From positions 1-64,000 of the forward strand of contig DEAU01000013.1 in the NCBI GenBank assembly GCA_002348705.1: a stretch of 64,000 bases of DNA. The letters run 5' to 3'. A program made the translations under genes and the position numbers. Positions 17,132 to 28,120 of the stretch are shown one piece after another. Under the pieces are notes generated by a model. The model did not search any database and was not told the DNA's origin. It saw only the letters and a list, made by a program, of their open reading frames with translations. Source of the DNA: Candidatus Neomicrothrix sp. UBA2974 (lineage in GTDB: Bacteria; Actinomycetota; Acidimicrobiia; Acidimicrobiales; MedAcidi-G1). The stretch's first letter is position 1. Each line of letters begins with the position of its first letter.

Positions 17132-18171
17132 CAGAAGACCACCTTCAGTATTCCGGTGACCACGATGTTGGCCAGCGAGAGCGGTATCAGGACCTTCCAT
17201 GCCAGTTGCTGGAGTTGGTCTTCGCGGAACCTTGGGTAGGTGAATCGGAACCAGAAGATTAGGAAGGCCACCAGCACGACCTTGCCGAGCAGAATGGCCG
17301 GGCCGAGGACGTTGAAAAGGTCGTTAGTCGGATCGATGCCGGGCACGTACCAACCACCCAAAAAGAGGGTGGCCGCCAGAGCGGAGAAGATGCCGGCGGT
17401 GGCGAACTCCCCGATAAAGAAGAGCAGGAAACGGAGGCCGGTGTACTCGGTGAGGTAGCCGGTCACGATCTCCGACTCGGCGACGGGCATGTCGAACGGT
17501 GGCTGTGTCAATTCGGCCTGAACGGCGACGAGGAAAATGGCGAAGCCTAGGAACTGGGTGAAGATGAACGGGTTACCGATCCCGCCCCAGCCGAAGATCT
17601 CGCCTGTGGCCTGGGCCATCACGATGTCCTGGACGTTCAGGGTGCCGGCCTGGATGACGACGCCCATGACGGCCAGTACCAACGGCAATTCGTACGCCAC
17701 CAATTGGCCGGCGGCTCGCAGGCCACCCATCAGGGAGTACTTGGAAGATGACGCCCAGCCGGCCATGAGGATCCCAATAACTGAAATAGACGAGACGGCA
17801 AGAGCAAGGAAGATGCCGGTGTCGACATCGATGAACCAGGCGTCGGGTCCGGCAGGGATGACCAGCACCAGTAGGAAGGTGGAGATGAGGACAACGAACG
17901 GTGCAGCCTTGAAGACGATCCGGTCGGCCTTGCGGGGAATGATGTCCTCTTTCTGGAGGAACTTCCCTACCTCGGCGAGCAGTTGCAACGAGCCGTAGGG
18001 CCCAGCCTCCATTGGGCCGAGCCGGCTCTGCATGAAGCTCATCATCTTGAACAAGAAAAGGTAAACAAGAGTGCCTGCGGGGAGCAGCACAGCCAGCAGT
18101 CCGACGACCGCGCGGATACCCGTCTGCTGCCACCAGGCCAACTCCACAGCGAAAGTCATCGCGCCACTCAT
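17131..18171 (-). CDS. nuoH: NADH-quinone oxidoreductase-like subunit H (11-subunit set)
   Basis: Membrane subunit forming much of the quinone chamber and the link to the pump, 346 residues, eight helices. Conserved stretches are MQSRLGPMEAGPYGSLQLLA, QKEDIIPRKADRIVFKAAP, AELTQPPFDMPVAESEIVTG (acidic loop) and WFRFTYPRFREDQL. The start ATG 18171 overlaps the nuoD1 stop (ATGA). Length is slightly shorter than the paralogue at 28120-29391, which has a C-terminal extension. Confidence 0.96.
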   Translation of the reverse strand: MSGAMTFAVELAWWQQTGIRAVVGLLAVLLPAGTLVYLFLFKMMSFMQSRLGPMEAGPYGSLQLLAEVGKFLQKEDIIPRKADRIVFKAAPFVVLISTFLLVLVIPAGPDAWFIDVDTGIFLALAVSSISVIGILMAGWASSSKYSLMGGLRAAGQLVAYELPLVLAVMGVVIQAGTLNVQDIVMAQATGEIFGWGGIGNPFIFTQFLGFAIFLVAVQAELTQPPFDMPVAESEIVTGYLTEYTGLRFLLFFIGEFATAGIFSALAATLFLGGWYVPGIDPTNDLFNVLGPAILLGKVVLVAFLIFWFRFTYPRFREDQLQQLAWKVLIPLSLANIVVTGILKVVF

Positions 18172-19340
18172 CGATCGATGTCCCCGAGGATGAAATAGAG
18201 GCTGGCCAGAATCGAGATCACGTCCGGCACATAGGTGCCCTCAAGTAGCCATGGGGTGATGGAGATGTTGTTGAACGATGCCGACCGGATCTTGACGCGA
18301 TACGGAACCAGGTCGCCCTTGGAAACCACGTAGTAGCCCATCACGCCCAGCGGGTTCTCGGTTTCTACGTATGCCTCGCCCGCGGGGACCTTGATGATTC
18401 GAGGCACCTTGGCCATGACCGGTCCCGACGGGATGCCGTCGAGCACCTGCTCAACAATGTCGCAGGCCTCGCGGACTTCCTGGAGACGCACCCAGTAACG
18501 AGCGAACGAGTCGCCGTCCGGATGGGTCCAGACTTTCCAGTCCAACTGGTCGTGGACTAGACCCACTCCGCCGTCGCGGCGCAAATCCCAGTCGACGCCC
18601 GAGGCGCGAATGTTGGCGCCCGATAGGCCGTAAGCCAGGCCGACATCAGCCGGGATGACCCCTATACCGCGGGTCCGGGCCTGAAAGATCTCGTTTCCGG
18701 TGACAAGGTCCTCCATTTCGTCGCAGAACCTGCGGATACGACCCAGAACGCCCTTCGTCTCCTCTATCCATCCCTTGGGAAGGTCGTCCTTGAGGCCACC
18801 GATGCGGTCGAAGTTGGGATGGAACCGGCCGCCGGTGACTGCTTCGATCTGGTTGAGGACGAACTCGCGGTCGCGAAAGGCGAAGAACACCGGAGTAACG
18901 GCGCCCAACTGGACTCCCATGTCTCCGAGGAACAGGACCACGTTGGCGATCCGGGAAAGCTCGAAAAGGGCTGTGCGGATCCACCGGGCCCGGGGCGGCG
19001 CCTCAACCTCCATGAGCCTCTCGGCGGCCAGGATGAACGGCACCTCGTTGGCGAAGCTTCCCAACCAGTCGATGCGGTTGACCAGTGTGGTGACCTGCGG
19101 GTAGGTGCGGACCTCAGAAAGCTTCTCGTAGCCGCGATGCATGTAGCCCATGACCGGCTCGGCAGCCACCACCCGCTCGCCGTCCAACTTCACAATCACC
19201 CGGAGGGTTCCGTGGGTGGCTGGGTGCTGCGGCCCGATGTTGAGGGTCATGCCCTCGGTCTCGATCTCGACGTTGACTCGCGCGTCACTGGCTTGACCAG
19301 CGATGTAGGCCAACTGTCGGGTGTCGCCCAAAGCGGTCAC
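18168..19340 (-). CDS. nuoD: NADH-quinone oxidoreductase-like subunit D (11-subunit set), altered quinone site
   Basis: NuoD (NDUFS2, Nqo4) carries the quinone headgroup site next to cluster N2. 390 residues, GTG start overlapping nuoC1 (GTGA). Counting from the conserved His in GPQHPATHG (His43), the residue 49 positions on, Tyr in bovine and Thermus enzymes, is Trp92 (NRIDWLG). The residue 101 positions on, Asp in those enzymes, is Gln144 (GVQLGAVTP). Position +26 is Arg69 (GYMHRGYEK), equal to the Arg methylated in mammalian NDUFS2. The paralogue NuoD2 has Tyr, Asp and Thr at the three positions. The rest of the fold is intact to the C-terminal ILGDIDR. Confidence 0.95.
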   Translation of the reverse strand: MTALGDTRQLAYIAGQASDARVNVEIETEGMTLNIGPQHPATHGTLRVIVKLDGERVVAAEPVMGYMHRGYEKLSEVRTYPQVTTLVNRIDWLGSFANEVPFILAAERLMEVEAPPRARWIRTALFELSRIANVVLFLGDMGVQLGAVTPVFFAFRDREFVLNQIEAVTGGRFHPNFDRIGGLKDDLPKGWIEETKGVLGRIRRFCDEMEDLVTGNEIFQARTRGIGVIPADVGLAYGLSGANIRASGVDWDLRRDGGVGLVHDQLDWKVWTHPDGDSFARYWVRLQEVREACDIVEQVLDGIPSGPVMAKVPRIIKVPAGEAYVETENPLGVMGYYVVSKGDLVPYRVKIRSASFNNISITPWLLEGTYVPDVISILASLYFILGDIDR

Positions 19341-20038
19341 GACTCGACCCCTTCGGCCTCGGTACCGTCCTCGTCGTCAGCGTCCTCACCGGGCATGAGT
19401 TCGACGTCGACGATTCCCGGCCAGGGTTTCACTCGTCGAGCCAGTAGCGGGTAGTCCTTGCGCAGCGGGTTTCCCTCGAATTGCGACGGCAGGTACAGGT
19501 GCACCTGGTTGGGGTGGCCCCGGAAGGTAATGCCAAACATCTCCCAGGCCTCACGCTCGTGCCAGTCGGCGCCCGGGTAAATGGGTGTCCAGGAGTCAGC
19601 CTGGGGGAATTCACCGGCGAGGTCTGCCTTAATGGTGATGCCCAGGTGCCCGACCGGGTCGTGGACCCGGGCCAGCAGTTGGAAGCGAGTCTCTCCACCG
19701 GCTACACCTGTCTCATAGGTGGTGACCGTCTCCCCAGCCTCTTCCGCAGAAAGGGACTCGGCAAGGGATGCGTCCACTTGGGCATCCATGTCGCGACCGT
19801 AGGGCGACGGCAACCAATCGATGGCTGACAAGAAGTCGAAGTAGGCCATGCCACAGCGGTCCCGCAGAACGCGCCCGGCATCCACCCAGGCATCGGATGT
19901 GACGCGCACCCAGACGTCGACTCCTGGCTCCAAGTGGCTCTCCACAAGGCCGTCACCGAGGGTGTCGGCCAAGACAGCGACCAGTGCACCGCGCTGCTCG
20001 TCAGTCGGTGTGACTTCGGCCGCCTCGTCGCCGTCCAT
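19337..20038 (-). CDS. nuoC: NADH-quinone oxidoreductase-like subunit C (11-subunit set)
   Basis: 30-kDa-type structural subunit at the NuoB/NuoD interface. The start is placed at ATG 20038 (MDGDEAAEVTPTDEQRG), because GAGG lies eight bases before it and the upstream GTG at 20077 would overlap nuoB1. 233 residues. Family motif: DWHEREAWEMFGITFRGHPN followed by NPLRKDYPL. N- and C-terminal ends are acidic. Unlike the E. coli enzyme it is not fused to NuoD. It overlaps nuoD1 by four bases. Confidence 0.93.
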   Translation of the reverse strand: MDGDEAAEVTPTDEQRGALVAVLADTLGDGLVESHLEPGVDVWVRVTSDAWVDAGRVLRDRCGMAYFDFLSAIDWLPSPYGRDMDAQVDASLAESLSAEEAGETVTTYETGVAGGETRFQLLARVHDPVGHLGITIKADLAGEFPQADSWTPIYPGADWHEREAWEMFGITFRGHPNQVHLYLPSQFEGNPLRKDYPLLARRVKPWPGIVDVELMPGEDADDEDGTEAEGVES

Positions 20039-20054
20039 GTCGGTAACCTCAGCG

Positions 20055-20555
20055 TCAGTTGACGACAATGGGATCACCGGTCCATCGTTCGGTCATATCC
20101 TCGGTGGCTATTCGCTCCTGGAGGAGCACGATGCCCTCCAACAGAGCCTCGGGACGGGGCGGGCAGCCCGGCACGTACACGTCCACCGGGATGATCTGGT
20201 CGACACCCTTGGTCACCGAGTAGCTGTCCCAGTAAGGGCCGCCGCAGTTAGCGCAGGACCCCATGGAGATCACGTACTTGGGCTCCGGCATTTGCTCATA
20301 GAGTCGCCGGACGGACGGTGCCATCTTGTCGGTCACTGTGCCCGATACGACGACCAAGTCCGCCTGACGGGGGCTAGCTGGGAACGGGATGACTCCGAGG
20401 CGCATGACGTCGTAACGGGGCGAGGCGAACGCCGCCCCCATTTCGATGGCACAGCACGCCAAGCCCCACTGGTACACCCACAGCGAGTACTTGCGACTGA
20501 CGTTGAGCAACTTGGTAAGCGGCTTCGGCAACTTTCCACTCTCGACAAGACCCAT
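20055..20555 (-). CDS. nuoB: NADH-quinone oxidoreductase-like subunit B, cluster N2 (11-subunit set)
   Basis: Holds the terminal [4Fe-4S] cluster N2. The four ligands are visible: the tandem Cys pair in GLACCAIEM, Cys in SMGSCANCGG and Cys in YVPGCPPRPEAL. An extra Cys lies in CANC. 166 residues; the start ATG has GGGAGG four bases upstream. It sits between nuoA1 (17 bases upstream) and nuoC1. The cluster is complete, so the set is probably redox-active and not a bare ion pump. Confidence 0.96.
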   Translation of the reverse strand: MGLVESGKLPKPLTKLLNVSRKYSLWVYQWGLACCAIEMGAAFASPRYDVMRLGVIPFPASPRQADLVVVSGTVTDKMAPSVRRLYEQMPEPKYVISMGSCANCGGPYWDSYSVTKGVDQIIPVDVYVPGCPPRPEALLEGIVLLQERIATEDMTERWTGDPIVVN

Positions 20556-20572
20556 GTGTCCTCCCGTGCCCC

Positions 20573-20938
20573 TCAGACCCAGCGCAGCAGGCGCTTGCGC
20601 CAGGCGTAGAAGAGGCCGAGCGCCAAGATGAAGATGAAGATAGCCATCTCGACCAGGCCGAACACCCCATAGACCTCAAGGCGAGTAGCCCATGGGAAGA
20701 TGAAGACGGTCTCGACGTCGAACAAAACGAACATCAGGGCGAAGACGTAGTAGCGAATGTTGGACTGAGCCCACATGTCGCCCTGCGGGTCAACACCCGA
20801 TTCGTAGTTAATGGTCTTCTGCGGTGTATCGCGTGACGGTCGCAGAAGTGAGCCCAGGCCCAAGAACGCCGAAACGAGCAGCACAGCGAGACCAGCAAAG
20901 ACCACTAGCACAAGCCAGCTTCGGAGAAAGTCAGACAC
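20573..20938 (-). CDS. nuoA: NADH-quinone oxidoreductase-like subunit A (11-subunit set)
   Basis: Three-helix membrane subunit at the quinone chamber. Family motifs are INYESGVDPQGD, the segment YYVFALMFVLFDVETVFIFP and WRKRLLRW at the end. The frame is open to GTG 20983 (136 residues). The GTG at 20938 (121 residues, beginning with SDFLRSWLVLVV) fits the usual NuoA length better and is preferred, though neither has a strong ribosome site. First gene of the set 1 operon. A Rex-type palindrome lies at 21019-21034, just upstream. Confidence 0.92.
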   Translation of the reverse strand: MSDFLRSWLVLVVFAGLAVLLVSAFLGLGSLLRPSRDTPQKTINYESGVDPQGDMWAQSNIRYYVFALMFVLFDVETVFIFPWATRLEVYGVFGLVEMAIFIFILALGLFYAWRKRLLRWV

Positions 20939-21018
20939 GAAGGAAGAACCTAACGAATCGAGCGGGCGGACGAATACGGGCACGGCGGCCGGCCGAGCAA
21001 CGGGCGCAGGCTACCGGA

Positions 21019-21034
21019 TGTGATCGCGTTCACG
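21019..21034. promoter_or_regulatory. Putative Rex operator upstream of nuoA1
   Basis: TGTGATCGCGTTCACG matches the actinobacterial Rex site pattern TGTGAACGCGTTCACA at 14 of 16 positions and keeps the central CGCG. It lies in the 139-base gap between nuoN2 and nuoA1, about 80 bases before the preferred nuoA1 start. It suggests that the 11-subunit operon has its own NADH/NAD+-responsive promoter in addition to any read-through. Confidence 0.68.
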
Positions 21035-21077
21035 AAGTCCCCGAAAGATGTGAACAAGGGTGTGAGGAAAGACACGA

Positions 21078-22565
21078 TCAGTTCCCCACCAAAACTGGGA
21101 CGGCGTCTCTGGTCAGAGTCAGGAGAGGCCCGGGGACCAGGCCAATGAATAGGACACCCGCACACGACACGGCAATGACCACCCGGGCACCGGCAGGAAC
21201 CGTCGGAGAAACCGTGACACCATCTACGACCTCGGCATCCTCTAGGTACATGCTGACGAGTATCCGCAGATAGACGAAGGCGGCGGCCGCAGCAGCCAGC
21301 ATCGCGATGCCAGCCACCCAATAGCCCTGGTCTGCGACGGCTGAAGCAAGAACGCCCAACTTGGCCACGAAACCCCCGGTGAACGGCACGCCAGCCTGAC
21401 CGAGCAGCAACACGGTGAAGGCCCCAGCCAAGACGGGCCGGCGACGGGCCAAACCACGGTAGTCGTCGAGGTGATGGGCATGATCGCCTTCACCGCCCAT
21501 GACGGTCAGCACGGCGAAGCTGCCGGTGGCCAGGAGGGCGTAGACCACCAGATACGCGTATACGGCAGCGGTGCCATCAGCGTCGGATGCCTGGACGCCT
21601 AGTAGAAGGAAGCCAGCATGGGCAATAGAGGAGTAGGCCAGCATCCGACGTACGTCGGTCTGCAGTACAGCGACCACCGCTCCGATCACCACGCTGGCCA
21701 CGGCCAGCGCTCCGACCGGCGGCGTCCAGTCCGAAGCGTGGGTACCGAGCGAGACGACCAGCACCCGAACCATCGCAGCGAATGCCGCCGCCTTGACTCC
21801 GGCGGCCATCCAGGCCACCACCGGCGCCGGCGCCCCTTCGTATACGTCAGGCGTCCAGGCGTGAAACGGCACAGCGGCCACCTTGAAGGCAAAGCCAACG
21901 AGCATCAAGGCCACTCCGGCCAGCAACATCCCGTCACGCACTAGCACGGTGGTCGATAGTTGCTCGGCGATCAGCGCCAGACGGGTGGAGCCCGTGGCCC
22001 CATACACGAGGGCCATTCCGTAGAGCAGGAATGCCGATGCGAAGGCGCCAAGCACGAAATACTTCATGGCCCCCTCCTGCGACTCGATCCGACGCAGGTG
22101 GAAGGCGGCCATCACATAGACGGCGATGGACAGAATCTCCAAACCTAGGAAAAGGACGATGAGGTCGTCAGCCGATGCCATGACCACGCCACCGGCCGCC
22201 GACAACATGAGCAGCACGTAGAGCTCGACGCCGGGTAGGTCTTCGCGACGCAGATAAGGGCGGGCCAGCAGGGCCACGGCAACCACCACGATGGCCAGCA
22301 GCGCTGTGACCAGCACTGTGGAGCCGTCCACGGCAATCGAACCAGCCAGGGTTGAGCGGGGTCCGGTGTCATGGACCTCCTGCCACATGGGCACGCAGGC
22401 CACGAGGGTGACCAGGCCTGTGACGACTGTCCAAGCCTGGGGCACGGTATCGGGCAGGTGACGGACGATCGACGCCACGGTCAGGAGCAGCAGCGCTCCG
22501 ACCGACAGGAACAACAAAGGCAGCAGAGTCCACCAAAGAACCTCAGGGGTGGCAACGGCCAGCAT
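21078..22565 (-). CDS. nuoN: NADH-quinone oxidoreductase subunit N (14-subunit set)
   Basis: Last gene of the complete complex I operon. 495 residues, about 14 helices. The channel Glu is in LFLGLEILSIAVYVMAAFH and Lys in FKVAAVPFHAWTPDVYEGAP. Further conserved block: QTDVRRMLAYSSIAHAGFLL. A short His-rich loop EGDHAHHLDDYRGL is common in NuoN. The ATG overlaps the nuoM2 stop by one base. Composition is like the surroundings (about 60% G+C), unlike the 5' half of the operon. Confidence 0.95.
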   Translation of the reverse strand: MLAVATPEVLWWTLLPLLFLSVGALLLLTVASIVRHLPDTVPQAWTVVTGLVTLVACVPMWQEVHDTGPRSTLAGSIAVDGSTVLVTALLAIVVVAVALLARPYLRREDLPGVELYVLLMLSAAGGVVMASADDLIVLFLGLEILSIAVYVMAAFHLRRIESQEGAMKYFVLGAFASAFLLYGMALVYGATGSTRLALIAEQLSTTVLVRDGMLLAGVALMLVGFAFKVAAVPFHAWTPDVYEGAPAPVVAWMAAGVKAAAFAAMVRVLVVSLGTHASDWTPPVGALAVASVVIGAVVAVLQTDVRRMLAYSSIAHAGFLLLGVQASDADGTAAVYAYLVVYALLATGSFAVLTVMGGEGDHAHHLDDYRGLARRRPVLAGAFTVLLLGQAGVPFTGGFVAKLGVLASAVADQGYWVAGIAMLAAAAAAFVYLRILVSMYLEDAEVVDGVTVSPTVPAGARVVIAVSCAGVLFIGLVPGPLLTLTRDAVPVLVGN

Positions 22566-24204
22566 CAGTGGTCGCTCCCGTGGTCGCCGTTGTGGTCGTG
22601 TTGATCGTCACCATGTCCGTTGGTGCCGACCTCTACCTCCGAACCGAACTGGCTGGTCGGCTCCTCGAAGCCGTCTACATGGGCCTCCAAGTGGGCCACC
22701 AAGGCGTCGACGGCCGGTTCCATGCGCTCGATTACCGGCTTCGGGTACACACCCATGAACACGATGAGAGCCAGGAGCGGCGCCAGCACAAGGCCCTCAC
22801 GCAGACGCAGGTCGGGGATCGTGGCGTTGTCCCCCTCGGCAGGGCCGTGGAATACCCGTTGGTAGGCCCACAACAGGTAGACAGCCGCCAAAATCACGCC
22901 GGCGGCAGCCACCACGGCGAACCACCGGTGGGCGTTAAACGCCCCCACGAGTACCAGAAACTCACCCACGAAGCCGTTCAGGCCGGGCAGACCGATCGAC
23001 GACAACATGACCACGGTAAAGACGCCAGCCAGGATCGGCGCCGCCTTCTGGAGGCCGCCAAGTTCGTCGATCTGGCGGGTATGGCGTCGCTCGTAGACCA
23101 TGCCCACAAGCAGGAACAATGCACCGGTCGATACGCCGTGGTTGACCATCTGGAGAAGGCCGCCCTCGATGCCCTCCGTGTTGAGTGCGAAGGTACCTAG
23201 CACGATAAAGCCGAGATGGGCCACCGATGAGTAGGCCACCAGACGCTTCAAATCGCGCTGCATGGTTGCCACCACCGCCCCGTAGACGATTCCGACCACG
23301 CCAAGGGTAAGAAACACCGGGGCGAAGAAGTGCGAAGCCTCGGGGAAGAGGTATAGGCCGAACCGCAGGAAGCCATAGGTCCCGAGCTTGAGCAGAACGC
23401 CAGCCAGAATCACCGAACCTGCCGTTGGGGCCTCGGTGTGGGCGTCAGGCAGCCATGTGTGCAGAGGGAAGATCGGAACCTTCACGGCGAAGGCCAGTGC
23501 GAAGGCGGCAAAGATCCAGCGGGCCGCGGTGGCGTCGACGGCCTGAGCCTCAGCGATGGCTATCAGGTCAAAGGTGACCGGGCCACCGACGGCCTCGGCG
23601 TGCAGGAAGGCTACGGCCAGGATGCCGACCAGCATGAGCGCCGATCCGGCCATGGTGAACAAAAAGAACTTGGTCGCCGCGTAGGCCCGGTTGGCGTGAC
23701 CCCACCGGCCAATGAGGAAGTACATCGGCACCAACACGACCTCGAAACACAGGAAGAAGACAATGAGGTCGAGGGCGCAGAACACGCCCATCACTCCGGC
23801 CTCGAGCAGGAGTAGCCAGCCGTAGTAGGCCCGGTCGTCGTGGCCGGGGTCAACGGCCAGCAGGGCGATCGGGAACAGCACGCCGGTCAGGACGATCAGA
23901 AATAGTGAGATCCCGTCTACGCCGAGGGTCCAAGAAATCCCCAAGTCCGACATCCACGTACCCGTTGAGGCGAACTGCACGTCGGCACCATGGACTACGT
24001 CGAAGCCAGAGAGCAGCCAAACCGACATGGCGCCGACCACCACTGAGGTGGCCACGGCGACCAGCTTTAACAGTTCGGGCCGACGGCGGGGAAGGCAGAC
24101 AACCAGCAGAGCGCCGACGGCCGGCACGAGCACCAGGGCCGGAAGCACGGCGAAAGACACACCCGGCGAGGCGGCGAGCAGAGGGATCTGGACGAAGACC
24201 GACA

Positions 24205-24205
<1 letters not shown>
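22565..24205 (-). CDS. nuoM: NADH-quinone oxidoreductase subunit M (14-subunit set), His/Asp-rich tail
   Basis: Antiporter-like proton-pumping subunit, 546 residues. Key residues: Glu in CFEVVLVPMYFLIGRWGHAN and Lys in AVKVPIFPLHTWLPDAHTEA; then MQRDLKRLVAYSSVAHLGFI. The C-terminal 25 residues after the last helix are His/Asp-rich (NGHGDDQHDHNGDHGSDH), as in the set 1 paralogue but different in sequence. Start and stop both overlap the neighbouring nuo genes (ATGA with nuoL2, one base with nuoN2). Confidence 0.95.
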
Positions 24206-26541
<2,336 letters not shown>

Positions 26542-26544
26542 GGC

Positions 26545-26850
26545 CTAGCCCCCCAGCACCGAGAGGTCGTCGGCGGTGGCCCCGGGGCGGCGGCGCATGA
26601 TGGCCACGATCACCGCCAGGCCGACCACCACCTCGGCAGCGGCCACCACGAGCACGAAGAACACCGAGAGCTGGCCGCCCAGGTCGCCCAAGTCGGCGCC
26701 CAGGCTGACGAAGGTCAGGTTGACGGCGTTGAGCATCAGCTCGACGCACATGAACATGACCAGTGGGTTGCGGCGGGTCAGCAGGCCGACCGAGCCCAGC
26801 GAGAACAGCACGGCGGCCAGGGCGAGGTACCAGGAGGTGGTCACGACCAT
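26545..26850 (-). CDS. nuoK: NADH-quinone oxidoreductase subunit K (14-subunit set)
   Basis: Three-helix MrpC-like membrane subunit, 101 residues. The start is ATG 26850 (MVVTTSWYLALAAVLFSLGS), overlapping the nuoJ2 stop as ATGA; the same frame stays open far upstream only because of high G+C. Conserved glutamates are in MFMCVELMLNAVNLTFVSLG and VLVVAAAEVVVGLAVIVAIM. It ends three bases before nuoL2. Confidence 0.96.
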   Translation of the reverse strand: MVVTTSWYLALAAVLFSLGSVGLLTRRNPLVMFMCVELMLNAVNLTFVSLGADLGDLGGQLSVFFVLVVAAAEVVVGLAVIVAIMRRRPGATADDLSVLGG

Positions 26851-27476
26851 CAGGCGTTCCCCTCCCCGGCATCCTCCTGGTCGGCGGCAGGACCGCCCTC
26901 GGACTGCTCCTCGTCGTCGCTGGCCACCGCGACGGCGGCGACGGGCAGGGGCTGGAGCGGGCCGCGCACCCGGCGGGTCAGGACCACGGCACCCACCACG
27001 GCCACGGTCAGCAGCAGGGCGGTGAGCTCCACTGCGAACACGTGGTCGGTGAACAATGCCTCGCCCAGCCGGCGGGTGTTGTCCTCGGCCCCTCCCAGGG
27101 TGGCGTTGGCTCCTCGGGCACCCGTCGGCCCGTCCACGCCGACCAGCAGGAGGGTGAGCAGCAGGCCGAGCATCGACGCGCCGACGATCGCCGCAACCGA
27201 CCGCTGGCCGACGATGGGCTCGATGCCCAGGTCCTCGGCCCGGTCGACGCCGAGCAGCATGATCACGAACAGGAACAAGATGACCACCGCGCCGGCGTAG
27301 ACGATGACCTGGACGGCGGCCAGGAAGGTGGCGTCCAGGAGGACGAACAGCACGGCCACCCCGAACAGCGTCTGGACCAGGAACAGGGCGGCGTGCACCG
27401 GGTTGCGGGCCACCAGCACCCCGACCGCGCCCGAGAGCACGACCACGGCGCTGACGATGAAGACGGCGGCGTCCAT
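26850..27476 (-). CDS. nuoJ: NADH-quinone oxidoreductase subunit J (14-subunit set)
   Basis: Five-helix membrane subunit, 208 residues. Start ATG 27476 (MDAAVFIVSAVVVLSGAVGV) overlaps the nuoI2 stop (ATGA). Conserved: ARNPVHAALFLVQTLFGVAV and AVQVIVYAGAVVILFLFVIM (helix 3). The C-terminus ends with a 20-residue acidic tail (SDDEEQSEGGPAADQEDAGE) not seen in the set 1 paralogue. Confidence 0.95.
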   Translation of the reverse strand: MDAAVFIVSAVVVLSGAVGVLVARNPVHAALFLVQTLFGVAVLFVLLDATFLAAVQVIVYAGAVVILFLFVIMLLGVDRAEDLGIEPIVGQRSVAAIVGASMLGLLLTLLLVGVDGPTGARGANATLGGAEDNTRRLGEALFTDHVFAVELTALLLTVAVVGAVVLTRRVRGPLQPLPVAAVAVASDDEEQSEGGPAADQEDAGEGNA

Positions 27477-28120
27477 CAGGCGTCGCCCCCCGGCTCGTCG
27501 CCCGAATCGTCCCCGGCATCGGTGGAGGAACCCCCGGCCTGGCCCACCTCCGGAGCGCGCACCCCGTGGCCCAGCTCGCCGGACCACGAGACCCGACCGG
27601 TGTAGGTGGCGTCGCCGCTGGGCGAAGTGGCCCGCATCCACGCCGAGGTGTGCTCGTCCTCGCCGGGCCGCCAGTCCTCCCACGGCAGGTGCTGGGGGCG
27701 GCCGGTGGCGGCGTCGACCACCAGCTCGTCCTTGGTGTAGACGGCGTCGGACCGGTTGGTAAACGAGAACTCGAACAGCTTCGACTCGGTGATGGCCTCG
27801 GTCGGGCAGGCCTCCACGCACAGGTCGCAGTGGATGCACCGCAGGTAGTTGATCTCGTAGACGAAGCCGTAACGCTCGCCCGGTGACACCGGGTCGTCCG
27901 GCGGGTTGTCGGCACCCCGGACGTAGATGCAGTTGGCGGGGCACACGCCGGCGCACAGCTCGCAGCCGATGCACTTCTCCATGCCGTCCTCGTACCGGTT
28001 CAGCACGTGGCGCCCGTGCAGGCGGGCCGACTTGTCGCGCTTCTGCTGCGGGTACGAGGTGGTGACCCGCCGCTCGAACATCTTGCGGAAGGTGACGGCA
28101 AAGCCGCGGAAGTAGCCCAT
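27476..28120 (-). CDS. nuoI: NADH-quinone oxidoreductase subunit I, 2[4Fe-4S] (14-subunit set)
   Basis: Carries N6a and N6b: CIGCELCAGVCPANC and CIHCDLCVEACPTEAI. Start ATG 28120 (MGYFRGFAVTFRKMF) overlaps the nuoH2 stop (ATGA). 214 residues. About 50 residues at the C-terminus (from RATSPSGDATYTGRVSWSGE onward, ending Ser/Asp/Gly-rich) extend beyond the usual end of NuoI. Confidence 0.95.
   Translation of the reverse strand: MGYFRGFAVTFRKMFERRVTTSYPQQKRDKSARLHGRHVLNRYEDGMEKCIGCELCAGVCPANCIYVRGADNPPDDPVSPGERYGFVYEINYLRCIHCDLCVEACPTEAITESKLFEFSFTNRSDAVYTKDELVVDAATGRPQHLPWEDWRPGEDEHTSAWMRATSPSGDATYTGRVSWSGELGHGVRAPEVGQAGGSSTDAGDDSGDEPGGDA

Noticed and set aside
17132..17200. 23-residue longer start for nuoI1
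   Set aside because: It would overlap nuoH1 by 70 bases, while the ATG at 17131 forms the usual ATGA junction.
21049..21064. Second Rex-like element TGTGAACAAGGGTGTG near nuoA1
   Set aside because: The second half is a direct, not inverted, copy; only a half site.
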